Both the position numbers and the translations under genes were made by a program. The notes under the pieces are model-generated. The model saw only the letters and a program-made list of their open reading frames with translations. It did not search any database and was not told the origin of the DNA. From DASQFU01 sp035632955 (lineage in GTDB: Bacteria; Eisenbacteria; RBG-16-71-46), in assembly GCA_035632955.1 (NCBI GenBank), contig DASQFU010000108.1, positions 1 through 19,805 on the forward strand: a DNA stretch of 19,805 nt, given 5' to 3'. Below, piece by piece: positions 8,116 through 15,947 of this stretch. Each line of letters begins with the position of its first letter. The stretch's first letter is position 1.

Positions 8116-10029
8116 CTAGCGCAGGATCTCGACCTTCAGGACGCGATCGCCCTGCACGATCCGCTCGACCACGTCCATGCCGCGCACCACCCGGGCGAAG
8201 ATCGTGTAGCGACCGTTCAAGTGCGGCTGCGGGGAGTGCGTGACGAACCACTGGCTGCCGCCGGTGTCCTTGCCCGAGAGCGCCATGCCGACCATGCCGG
8301 GCTCGTAGCGGAGCCGCTGGTACTCGCAGCGGATGGTGTAGCCGGGTCCGCCCGAGCCGGTGCCGGTTGGGTCGCCGTCCTGGATCACGAAGTTCGGCAC
8401 CACGCGGTGCACGTAGACCCCATCGAAGTAGCCGCGCTCGGCGAGCCGGACGAAGTTCTTCACCGTCTCCGGCGCTTCCTTCCCGTAGAAGCTCCATTCG
8501 ACGTCGCCGGCCGAGGTGTGGAGCACCGCGCCGCGGACGGCCGGTGGTCGGCCGAAGTCGTCCGGATAGTCGGCGGCGCGCGGCGCCGGCGCCGGATGCG
8601 CGCGCTCGAGGCTGTCGGCGTAGGCGCGTCCCGCGAGCTCGCGCAACGCGTCGCGGATCCCGATGCGCGCATCGGCGTCGGCCTCGGCGACCCGCCGGGC
8701 GTAGGCCGCCGACAGCGCGCGAACGCTCGCGCGATCACCGAGCGCCGCGAGCGCCCCGGCGGACGCGGCCACGTAGAGCGCCGAGCTGTCCGCGAGCCCG
8801 GAGCGGAGCGCCGGCACGAGCTCCTTCGCGCCGGCGGAGCCGAGCGCTTCGGCGGCGGTCATGCGCTCGAACAGAGGTGTGCCGGGAGCGAGCCGGGCCG
8901 AGAGCAGCGGCACCGCGTCGCGCGCCGGCAGCGAGCCGAGCGCGCCGATCACGGCGACCCGGGTGTAGAGCGACGAGTCGGCCAGCAGCGGCGTCACCTC
9001 CGCGAGCGCGCCGGCCTTCAGGTGGATCAGCAACGCACGCCCGCACGCGCCGCGGGTGGCGGGATCCGGGTCGCGAAGATGGACGCGGAGCGAGTCGAGC
9101 ACCGTCCGGCGCGTGACGCTGTCTCCCGCGACCCATGCGAAGCGGTCGGCGAGGGCCGTCGCCGCGGTGACCCGAACGTAGGGGTGAGCGTGCCCGAGCC
9201 GCCGGACGATCTCGGTCACGCTCAGTGCCGAGGCGCTGTCGGCGATCTGCTGGATCCCCCGGATCGCGTTGACCAAGACGCGCACGTCGGCGTCGTTCAA
9301 CGTCTGCACCAGATAGGCGACGCCGCGCGGTGATTTCTGGCGTCCAATCGTGCGCGCCGCGGCGGCCCGGCTCGTCCATTCGTCGTCGGCGAGATGCAGC
9401 GCTCCGATCAGCACCACGCGGTCGGGGTCGACGATCTTCTCGAGCGCGTAGAGCACGCGCCACCGCACCTCGGGGTCCGCGTCGGAGTGAGCGGCGAGCA
9501 ACCGGCCGAGCGCCGTCGAGTCCGCGAGCCGCCACAGCGCCACCGCCGCTTCGCTGCGCACGGCGGGCGTGGCGGAGGTCAGGAAGCCCGCGACCTTGGC
9601 CGTGGCGCCGCGGTCGCCGAGTTTGCCCAGCGCCTCGATCGCGAGCAGTGCGCTCTCGGCATCGGGATCCGCGAGCCGCGCTTCGAGCGCGGAGCGAGCG
9701 GAGCGGTGGCCGATCTGGCCGAGCGCGAACACGGCTTCGCGCCGCACCTCGGGCGCGGTGTCCTGGAGCAGCGGTAACAGGTCGGGCACCGCGACCGAGT
9801 CCTGGAGCCGGCCGACGGCGAGCGCTGCGCGGGCACGGAGCTCGACGTCCGGATCGGCGAGGAACCGTTTCAGGACTCCGTCGGCGTACCGGCGCTGGTC
9901 TTCGGCGATCGCGAGGGTGCGGAGTTTCGCCGGCGGCGGCTCGCACCAGGCGGCCGCGGCGGCGAGCGCCAACGCCGCGCCGGCGGCGGCAACGGCGAGC
10001 CGCGGGGCGCTACGGAACCGTCGGGTCAT
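8116..10029 (-). CDS. Secreted HEAT-repeat protein fused to a cyclophilin-type peptidyl-prolyl isomerase
   Basis: A 637-aa exported protein with two parts. Residues 1-30 form a Sec signal peptide (basic start, then an alanine/leucine core ending AAAAAWCE). Residues about 45-480 are a run of roughly a dozen HEAT-like units, recognisable by repeated patterns such as DPDVELRARAALAVGRL and APEVRREAVFALGQI. Residues 499-637 are a complete cyclophilin domain with the catalytic arginine (HRVVPNFVIQDGD, R542), GTGSGGPGY, GSQWFVTH (Q593, F595) and HLNGRYTIFARV, so isomerase activity is plausible. The ATG at 10029 was chosen because it gives the signal peptide directly; an in-frame ATG at 10332 would add 101 Ser/Arg-rich residues lying inside the C25 gene. 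It overlaps the upstream C25 gene by 20 nt, implying translational coupling. Likely site: periplasm or cell surface. Client proteins are unknown. Confidence 0.88.
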   Translation of the reverse strand: MTRRFRSAPRLAVAAAGAALALAAAAAWCEPPPAKLRTLAIAEDQRRYADGVLKRFLADPDVELRARAALAVGRLQDSVAVPDLLPLLQDTAPEVRREAVFALGQIGHRSARSALEARLADPDAESALLAIEALGKLGDRGATAKVAGFLTSATPAVRSEAAVALWRLADSTALGRLLAAHSDADPEVRWRVLYALEKIVDPDRVVLIGALHLADDEWTSRAAAARTIGRQKSPRGVAYLVQTLNDADVRVLVNAIRGIQQIADSASALSVTEIVRRLGHAHPYVRVTAATALADRFAWVAGDSVTRRTVLDSLRVHLRDPDPATRGACGRALLIHLKAGALAEVTPLLADSSLYTRVAVIGALGSLPARDAVPLLSARLAPGTPLFERMTAAEALGSAGAKELVPALRSGLADSSALYVAASAGALAALGDRASVRALSAAYARRVAEADADARIGIRDALRELAGRAYADSLERAHPAPAPRAADYPDDFGRPPAVRGAVLHTSAGDVEWSFYGKEAPETVKNFVRLAERGYFDGVYVHRVVPNFVIQDGDPTGTGSGGPGYTIRCEYQRLRYEPGMVGMALSGKDTGGSQWFVTHSPQPHLNGRYTIFARVVRGMDVVERIVQGDRVLKVEILR

Positions 10030-13000
10030 TCCGGCGCGGCTTGCGGAGCTTGACGAGTCGCCCTTCGTGCGTCGCCGAGGTGCTGCCGTTGTTGGCGAGC
10101 ACCCGGTAGACATAGATTCCATTGCCGAGAATCGAGCCCTCGTCGTCGCGGCCGTTCCAGTGGATCTGATGGTAGCCGGGCCTGAGGTCGCGGCCCTCCC
10201 ACCGGTACACGCGCTTGCCGTTGACGGTGTAGACGAGAATCTGCAGATCGGCGTTGGCGGAGGAGAGCAGAAACAGCGAGAAGTTCGTGCCGAGATCGTC
10301 TTCGAACGGATTCGGGAACGCGACCGCGTCACGGAACGTCACCTCGTTGCCGCCCACCGACACGAAGAAGAAGTGCTGCCGGGTCGTCCCACCCGCAACC
10401 GAGAGCACGACCTCGTAGCGGTCGACCGGGTAGGGGTCGTGAGTCCAAGTCAGAATCCACTCCCGGCCCGAGACGTCACCGGGAGCGGGTGCCGCCGCGA
10501 AGAGCTGAGTGGCGCCATTAATCGTCAGCGTCAGCTCGGTCGCCGGCACGAGCGGCTTCGGCGACAGCACGAGCAGCGATAGCGTCGCCCTCGGTGACAC
10601 CGGATCGTCGTCTTGGATCGGCACGCCTTCGGATCGCAGCACGGTCAGGAACTCGAACACGGCATCGAAGCTCGAGGGCACGCCGTAGCGGTCGACGGTG
10701 CGGAGCGTGTAGCGGTAGCTGTCCGGGATCAGCGTCGTCCGATAGACCAGGTTGTAGCGCCGGCCGCCGCTGCTGGCAGCGCCCGAATCCGGAAATGCCG
10801 GCGTCACGGTGTAGTCGCCGGGGGGAATGACGACCGTTCCGCTGCCGTCGGTCCGCTCCAGGGTCAGGGTGAACAGCTCGACGGTGGAGACGATGTCGGC
10901 CTCGAGGCGCAGCGTGTCACCGAGCGTCTGCAGGCGAATCGGCTGGTCGTCGACCACCGGCACGCCGTTGGCGGTCACCAGCGTCTGCGCCGGACCGATC
11001 GAGAGCCGGGTCGCCGGGTCGCCGAGCAACTGGTACGTGAGCCCGATGCCGCGCTCGCTGAACTCTGGCTGCGGCTGCGGGCCGCCGAAGGGCGGGTCGA
11101 GATACCGGAGCAGCGCCAGCGCGATCGTCTCGCCGAGCACGACGCGCGCGCCTTGATCGCCGAGATAGGGGTCGCGTGGCGGGTCGCTGAACATCGACCG
11201 GGCCCAAGTCACGTTGATGTGATCGGTGCCGTTGCGGGGGATGATCTCGTAGCCGCTCGAGGCCCAGACGGCGATCGCTCCGCGGCTCGGCAGGTTGATG
11301 ACGTCCTGGCCGATCGTCGGCCCGATGTTAGGCCGCCCCTCGCCGACCCGGGCGAACGCGTTCACGTGGCAGGAGAACGCCGAGAACAGGAAAGGTTTTC
11401 CGTCGTTCGTGAGCTGGTTCGTGTTGTCGGCGTTCGATCGATTGACGTAGAGATCCTCGTGCGCGAGCACGGACTCGTTCGCGTGGCCCTGGTAGTTCCA
11501 CCACATCCGCCCCTCGTTCAAGCGCGCGATCATCTGCGGTGTGACGTTGGCCTGGGTCCGGCCCTGGGTCGCGCTCTGGTCCGGGCGGCAGGTGTCGGGA
11601 ACGCAGCAAGTGATGGGCTCGCCGCTCAGGAGAAACGTCAGCGGAAACAAGTCGATCGCGGTGCCGCGCAGCCCCGCCTCGTTGTTCACGACGTTGGCGA
11701 TGGTCTCGTTCAGCAGCCGGAATCGGTTCTCGTATGAGCGCCGGCAGTAATCCGGCCCGCCCCCGGGTCCGCCGAACGTCGTGATCGTGGAGAACTCGTC
11801 GTCCCCCGAGAGCAGCAAGCTCTTGCGCCAGCTCTGGTCGGGAGCGAAGTTCTCGTAGGCGACGACCTTCGCGATCACGTTGCTCGCCTGCTGCAGGCTG
11901 CCGACCGGCAGCCGCCCGACGAACACCTCCGGGATCACCGGCAGGCCGCTGCTGTTGAACAGCGCGTCGCACGTGGTCTCAGGTCCCTCGAAGCATCCGT
12001 ACCAGGGGTCGCTGGGTACCACCTCGAAGCCCAACGGGATTCCGACCGGGGCCGCAATCTTGTGGATCGGGATCCAGTCCGGAACCGTTTCGTTCAGAAG
12101 GTTCTGGGGATCTTCGCTGCCGTCGCCAACCAGCATGACGAACCGGCAGCTCCAGTTGTCGAGCGCGTAGCGCACGAACCGCTTGATCGCATGGGAAGAC
12201 TTGCGGCCGCCGTTGAACTCGTCGTACACCGCCTCGGCCGGGCTCGTGACCACCGACAACCCCTGGCCGGCGCGCAGGTTCACGAGCGGAGCCACCGACG
12301 ATTCGAACGCCCGTGGCACGATCACGAGATAGTCACCGGTCACCCGATTCGTGAGCTGCGGCCGGAGGTTGACGGCGCTCAGCTTGGCCGCGGGCAGCGG
12401 ATGCGGATTCAAGGCGACGAAGTAGCGGCGCACCGTGCCGGTCGCGGTCGAGTCCTGGTACTCGACTTCGAACGTGCCGCCCGGGCCGGGCAGGATGTGC
12501 GAGGCGTCGAGGGTCAGACGCACCGGGTTCGCGGAGTCGCTGACGTCGTAGACGCGGATGTCGCTCGCCGGGAATCCCGTGGCGCGGATCTGGAACTCGC
12601 CCGCCGCATCGCCGCTGTTGGCCCGCAGGTATCCCGCGAGCGCCTGGTAGCGGCGCCAGTAGGTGACGTCGAAGTGGTTGAAGCGCGTGTTGACGACGAA
12701 GTTGGTCGTCGGGTCGGGCGGGCCTGAATTGGTTTTCCCCCATTCCGCGATCCCGTTGGTCAGGCCTTCGGTGAACGCGCCGCCCGGCAGGTCTCTACCG
12801 GCGGTCTGGGCACCGCGTCCGAACCAGACCACCGAGTCCGCGACCATGGTGGCGCGCCCGAGGCCGTTGCGAACCCACGCCCAGTTGAAGTGCGGGTTCT
12901 CCAGGTCTCCTTGCCACGTGACGTCGACGCGGGCCGTGCGCGTCGTGTCGAGATGATTGGTCTCGAACCGGAACGAGTCCGGACGCACGTAGTATTGGCC

Positions 13001-14257
13001 GACCTCGGTCCATTGGAACTGGTCGGCGAGCGTGTCTCTGGGAATCGGTTTGTAAAAGAAGTTGCGCTCGTAGCGCTGGGTCCAGGGATACGACGCAAGC
13101 GGAGCCAGCGACGGCACGTTCCGCCATCCCGGCCGCCCGGGCATGCGCCGGCCGAGGTTGCCGACATCCACGTACGTCGCATAGATCACTTCGGCATCGC
13201 CCCAGGCGCGCTGAGCCCAAGAGGCGCGCGAGCGTTCCGCCCAGTTCTGGACGAACACAACGATGCGGTCGCCGGAGTCGAAAGTGGTGTTGCCGTTGAC
13301 GTCGTCGACCTCGATCGGCAGCTCCACCGTGACGTAGGGCGGGGTCGTGCCTTCCTGGAACTCGTGCCGGTGCACGCTCACGCGATCGATCGGCAACAAA
13401 GGGAACAACGGGTCGGCGGCGCGGAGCTGATCGAAGGTCAGGACGTAGAGGCCGGTCGTGTCGACGTGGACCCGCACCTCGCGCTCGACGGTTTCGGCGC
13501 CGCCACCACCCTGGGTGCGCTCGCCGCGCTCGAACAGCGATCCGCCGAACAGCGGGCGCGCCGCTCCTTCGCGCGGCATCCGCCACGCACGTCCCTGCCG
13601 GTAGTTGAGGAGCGCACCCTCGAACACCGGCTCCCAGTGCCGATCCTCCGTTGCCGCCGCGAGCGTGGCTCGCGAGGCGCCGCCCGCGAACTCGACGCGC
13701 ACGGTCAGGTCGCGGCGCACCGTCAGGCGACCGGCGCCCTCGTCGTAGCGGAACGGCTGGAGGCTGACAGCAACCATGCGCTGGCCGCGCAGTACGAACG
13801 GCGTGCCGACGACGACCTCCGAAGGCGGCCAGACGCCGTCCTGGATCGCCTCGACCGGCTCGGTGGTTGGAATCCAACCGAGGCCGGTGCTGTCGTTCAC
13901 GAACGCCGGGCGATCGCCGATCGCGACCCGCACGCCTTCGCGCGTTTCCTCCTGGCCGGCACCGACGATGCGGGCGGTCACTGTCGCCCCCGGCGGCACG
14001 GCCAGCAAAGCGCTCGCGAACGGCAATCGCGGCCGGCCCGGGCGGTCCAGGAGCCGCAGGCCGGGCGCACGCACCTCGACACGCCCTTCAGCGGCGGACG
14101 GCTGGACGTCGTACTCCGGGATCGTCAGGCGCAGCACGACGCTGCGGTCGTCCGTGACGACGACCTGCACCGGGTTTGCGCCGGCGTCGGGGGCAAGCGT
14201 GAGAGCGAAAGTCAGGAACGACGCGAGAAAGGCCGGGAGGCGTCGAGATTGGCTCAT
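10010..14257 (-). CDS. Secreted C25 (gingipain/PorU-like) cysteine peptidase with FlgD-like C-terminal domain
   Basis: A 1415-aa exported protein. Residues 1-27 are a signal peptide. Residues about 28-250 resemble the C25 propeptide (PRLPFASALLAVPPGATV; LQPFRYDEGAGRLTVRRDLTV). A long beta-rich region follows. The C25 catalytic domain runs from about 642 (GDYLVIVPRAF) to about 1085 (LLGDPATRL). It holds the expected His/Cys dyad: H925 in WNYQGHAN and C963 in SAFSCHVNAF. Ig-like regions follow, and from F1314 (FPNPFED) to the end there is a FlgD-Ig/type IX-like module (QIHWNGRDDEGSILGNGIYVYRV). The family includes gingipains (secreted proteases) and PorU (the type IX sortase); length and architecture do not settle which. 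The start has no Shine-Dalgarno, but a promoter-like pair lies very close. Cysteine-peptidase membership is strong; the export route is inferred from the tail. Confidence 0.9.
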   Translation of the reverse strand: MSQSRRLPAFLASFLTFALTLAPDAGANPVQVVVTDDRSVVLRLTIPEYDVQPSAAEGRVEVRAPGLRLLDRPGRPRLPFASALLAVPPGATVTARIVGAGQEETREGVRVAIGDRPAFVNDSTGLGWIPTTEPVEAIQDGVWPPSEVVVGTPFVLRGQRMVAVSLQPFRYDEGAGRLTVRRDLTVRVEFAGGASRATLAAATEDRHWEPVFEGALLNYRQGRAWRMPREGAARPLFGGSLFERGERTQGGGGAETVEREVRVHVDTTGLYVLTFDQLRAADPLFPLLPIDRVSVHRHEFQEGTTPPYVTVELPIEVDDVNGNTTFDSGDRIVVFVQNWAERSRASWAQRAWGDAEVIYATYVDVGNLGRRMPGRPGWRNVPSLAPLASYPWTQRYERNFFYKPIPRDTLADQFQWTEVGQYYVRPDSFRFETNHLDTTRTARVDVTWQGDLENPHFNWAWVRNGLGRATMVADSVVWFGRGAQTAGRDLPGGAFTEGLTNGIAEWGKTNSGPPDPTTNFVVNTRFNHFDVTYWRRYQALAGYLRANSGDAAGEFQIRATGFPASDIRVYDVSDSANPVRLTLDASHILPGPGGTFEVEYQDSTATGTVRRYFVALNPHPLPAAKLSAVNLRPQLTNRVTGDYLVIVPRAFESSVAPLVNLRAGQGLSVVTSPAEAVYDEFNGGRKSSHAIKRFVRYALDNWSCRFVMLVGDGSEDPQNLLNETVPDWIPIHKIAAPVGIPLGFEVVPSDPWYGCFEGPETTCDALFNSSGLPVIPEVFVGRLPVGSLQQASNVIAKVVAYENFAPDQSWRKSLLLSGDDEFSTITTFGGPGGGPDYCRRSYENRFRLLNETIANVVNNEAGLRGTAIDLFPLTFLLSGEPITCCVPDTCRPDQSATQGRTQANVTPQMIARLNEGRMWWNYQGHANESVLAHEDLYVNRSNADNTNQLTNDGKPFLFSAFSCHVNAFARVGEGRPNIGPTIGQDVINLPSRGAIAVWASSGYEIIPRNGTDHINVTWARSMFSDPPRDPYLGDQGARVVLGETIALALLRYLDPPFGGPQPQPEFSERGIGLTYQLLGDPATRLSIGPAQTLVTANGVPVVDDQPIRLQTLGDTLRLEADIVSTVELFTLTLERTDGSGTVVIPPGDYTVTPAFPDSGAASSGGRRYNLVYRTTLIPDSYRYTLRTVDRYGVPSSFDAVFEFLTVLRSEGVPIQDDDPVSPRATLSLLVLSPKPLVPATELTLTINGATQLFAAAPAPGDVSGREWILTWTHDPYPVDRYEVVLSVAGGTTRQHFFFVSVGGNEVTFRDAVAFPNPFEDDLGTNFSLFLLSSANADLQILVYTVNGKRVYRWEGRDLRPGYHQIHWNGRDDEGSILGNGIYVYRVLANNGSTSATHEGRLVKLRKPRRNDPTVP

Positions 14258-14267
14258 GAAGGGCGCG

Positions 14268-14297
14268 AGTCTAGGGACGACGGTTCCGGCCGGTCAA
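14268..14297 (-). promoter_or_regulatory. Candidate promoter of the C25 peptidase operon
   Basis: On the minus strand TTGACC (14297-14292) and TAGACT (14273-14268) are separated by 18 nt, a sigma-70-like arrangement. The -10 element ends only 10 nt before the ATG at 14257, so transcription would begin about 4 nt before the start codon. That fits the lack of any Shine-Dalgarno there. The same boxes with the same spacing occur at 15861-15890. Confidence 0.45.
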
Positions 14298-14307
14298 GGA
14301 GACCGGC
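14289..14307. promoter_or_regulatory. Inverted repeat overlapping the C25 -35 box
   Basis: A perfect 7-bp inverted repeat, GCCGGTC and GACCGGC around a 5-nt centre (AAGGA), covers the candidate -35 hexamer of the C25 promoter. It could be an operator or, less likely, an RNA hairpin in a plus-strand transcript. There is no T-tract on either side, so it is not a terminator. A smaller hairpin (AGCGG/CCGCT, 14315-14328) lies beside it. In GC-rich DNA such repeats also arise by chance. Confidence 0.3.
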
Positions 14308-14399
14308 GGCTGGCAGCGGAACGCCGCTCCCGGTTCTGGAGCGGCATCGGACGTGATGTTAGGCTCGGGGCCTGCAAACGAACGGAACGCACCCTTCAC

Positions 14400-14441
14400 G
14401 ATGTTTCACTCCAGGATCGAGATGTTTCACTCCAGGATCGA
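14400..14441 (+). repeat. Perfect 21-bp tandem duplication at the start of the lipoprotein gene
   Basis: Positions 14400-14420 and 14421-14441 are identical. The unit is 21 bp, so it keeps frame: in the frame of the downstream gene it encodes MFHSRIE twice, each copy providing an ATG (14401 and 14422). A third ATG at 14449 fits the signal peptide best. The repeat lies in the 5' leader or extreme N-terminus and may be a recent slippage duplication or a paired regulatory site. Confidence 0.85.
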
Positions 14442-14448
14442 AAGAAGC

Positions 14449-15864
14449 ATGAGGCGGCAGCGTTTTTGGCTGGGAACACTCATCGGTCTCGTTATCGGCA
14501 CGCAAGCATGCCGGCCGCCGGGCGCATCCGCTCCCGGCTCCGCTTCTCCGCCGCCCGCCGGCGGCTCCCGCGTCGCTTCCCGTGGCAATGCCGCGCCCGA
14601 CAGCGTCCTGGCGCAAGTGGGCAAGGACCGAACCATCACCATTTCGGACTTCCGGCGGGCCTGGAGCCAGCTCGAGCCCCCGTCCCGGCCCGATTCCCTT
14701 ACCCCGGAGACCGGCCGGCAGTTTCTGGATCTTCTGGTGGGCAAGGAGGTTCTGGCCGCTCGGGCGGCCGCTGGGCGGTGGCATTGGAGCGCCCAGGAGA
14801 GCACTCAGTACGCCAGCATTCGCGACCGGCTGACCCTCAAGGTGGTCCTCGACTCCGTGCTGGGCCGCGCGCGGGAGGATCTGGGGGCCCGTGGCGACTC
14901 CGTGCGTGGCCCCGAGGCGCTCGGCATCGCCGCCCGCGAGAGCACGATGGCGAAGCTCGAGCTCTCCTTCGACGAACCGTTGGTCGAACACCTCGCCCTG
15001 GCCTGGAAGGCGATTCCTGAGCCGCCCGCCGACTCGGGTCTATGGGCCAAGCTGCGGGTCATGGGCGCCATGCCCGTCGTCGATGCGGCCGACACGGGAA
15101 AAGCTGTCGCCCGGTCCAGCGAGGGGCCGTTCACGGTCGCGGAGCTGATCGAATCCTGGCGCCGGCTCAGTCCGCTGTACCGGCCGCGCGTCCACAACGC
15201 CGGCCAGATGCGCGACGTGATCAAGAACGCTCTCTACGAGCGCATGCTGCGGGCGATCGCGATCCGGCAGGGACATGCATCCCGTCCCGAGATCGCCGCC
15301 CAGCTCGCGACACAGCGCGAGCTGAACGACGTCACGCATCTGGTCGAGAGCGAGGTGTACGGGAAGATCGCGACCGACTCCCTGACCCTGCTCGCGCGTT
15401 ACCGCGAGACCATCCCTCATTGGCGGCTGCCCGAGCGACTCCTGGTCGCGCGTTTCGTGCTGCCCGATCGGCGCACCGCTTCGCAGATGGCGGTGCGGCT
15501 GCGCATGGCCGGTGAGGCCGAGAGCCTGATCGCGATGGCGCGGCGCCAGCGCATCGACTACAGCGGAGAGATCTCGGCCGAGACCGACAGCGCGCTGTTC
15601 CGGCTCGGCCGGACGGCCGGCGCCGGCGCGGTGATCGGTCCCGATTCGGTCGCGCGCGGCTGGCAAGTGGTCCGCGTCATGGAGATCCGCCTGCCGCGCG
15701 ACCGCACGTTCGAGGAAGTGCGGGTGCTCGTGCACCACGAATGGCACGGGGTCGAGGGCGAGCGGCGAATGCGTGCGCTGATCGCCGATCTGCGCAAGCG
15801 GACCCGGGTCGTGATCAACCAGCGGGCGCTGCGCAAGCTGCTCGCGACCAGCGCTTCGTCTTGA
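14449..15864 (+). CDS. SurA/parvulin-like exported chaperone, probable lipoprotein
   Basis: 471 aa from the ATG at 14449, chosen because it puts MRRQRFWLGTLIGLVIG, a typical signal peptide, at the N-terminus. GTQAC (C21) then resembles a lipobox, though with Thr at -3 it is not canonical. In-frame ATGs at 14353, 14401 and 14422 are possible. Residues 52-110 resemble the SurA N-terminal helical domain (VLAQVGKDRTITISDFRRAW). From about T229 (TVAELIESWRRLSPLYRP) the protein matches the region from T349 of the next gene product, including a parvulin-like stretch at about 330-420 whose expected HIL histidine is missing (ARFVLP). It lacks the first parvulin domain of its neighbour. The likely role is chaperoning of exported or outer-membrane proteins, by family and context; isomerase activity is doubtful. 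Confidence 0.8.
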   Translation: MRRQRFWLGTLIGLVIGTQACRPPGASAPGSASPPPAGGSRVASRGNAAPDSVLAQVGKDRTITISDFRRAWSQLEPPSRPDSLTPETGRQFLDLLVGKEVLAARAAAGRWHWSAQESTQYASIRDRLTLKVVLDSVLGRAREDLGARGDSVRGPEALGIAARESTMAKLELSFDEPLVEHLALAWKAIPEPPADSGLWAKLRVMGAMPVVDAADTGKAVARSSEGPFTVAELIESWRRLSPLYRPRVHNAGQMRDVIKNALYERMLRAIAIRQGHASRPEIAAQLATQRELNDVTHLVESEVYGKIATDSLTLLARYRETIPHWRLPERLLVARFVLPDRRTASQMAVRLRMAGEAESLIAMARRQRIDYSGEISAETDSALFRLGRTAGAGAVIGPDSVARGWQVVRVMEIRLPRDRTFEEVRVLVHHEWHGVEGERRMRALIADLRKRTRVVINQRALRKLLATSASS

Positions 15865-15890
15865 CGTCACTCTTTGCCGCGCCCTAGACT
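15861..15890 (+). promoter_or_regulatory. Candidate promoter of the second SurA-like gene
   Basis: TTGACG (15861-15866) and TAGACT (15885-15890) are 18 nt apart, matching the minus-strand pair at 14268-14297 in both boxes and spacing. The -35 box overlaps the stop codon of the upstream gene. A transcript would start near 15897, giving a leader of about 50 nt that contains the Shine-Dalgarno GGAG at 15939-15942. Confidence 0.45.
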
Positions 15891-15947
15891 CTTCCGGCTT
15901 TCCGTGTCCTGCCGCCTCGCTCCCCTTGACAAAACCTTGGAGATTCG

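Larger units (their letters stand above)
14258..14448. other. Divergent intergenic region
   Basis: This is the largest gap in the window (191 bp) and separates the minus-strand C25 operon from the plus-strand SurA-like pair. It holds the C25 promoter candidate, two small inverted repeats and the 21-bp tandem duplication. For the plus strand there is a TAGGCT (14360-14365) that could serve as a -10 element, but no convincing -35 box was found. Both divergent units could be co-regulated from here. Confidence 0.5.

Noticed and set aside
6437..8119. 560-aa open frame on the plus strand
   Set aside because: A charged Arg/Gln/His-rich shadow opposite the polytopic TPR protein, whose helices and repeats identify the true strand.
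8008..9333. 441-aa open frame on the plus strand
   Set aside because: It lies opposite the HEAT-cyclophilin gene; its composition is typical of antisense frames and it has no domain landmarks.
10030..10332. Upstream ATG extending the HEAT-cyclophilin protein by 101 residues
   Set aside because: The extension is a Ser/Arg/Thr-rich shadow of the C25 C-terminus and would bury the signal peptide internally.
14289..14307. Inverted repeat as a rho-independent terminator
   Set aside because: Neither strand has a T-tract after the stem, and both flanking genes start, rather than end, here.
12890..14356. 488-aa open frame on the plus strand
   Set aside because: It lies opposite the C25 propeptide and beta-rich region and shows only an Arg/Ala/Val/Asp-rich shadow composition.
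15925..15931. TTGACA at 15926-15931 as a -35 box for the gene at 15948
   Set aside because: It lies only about 16 nt from the start codon, leaving no room for a -10 element and start site; the pair at 15861-15890 is better placed.
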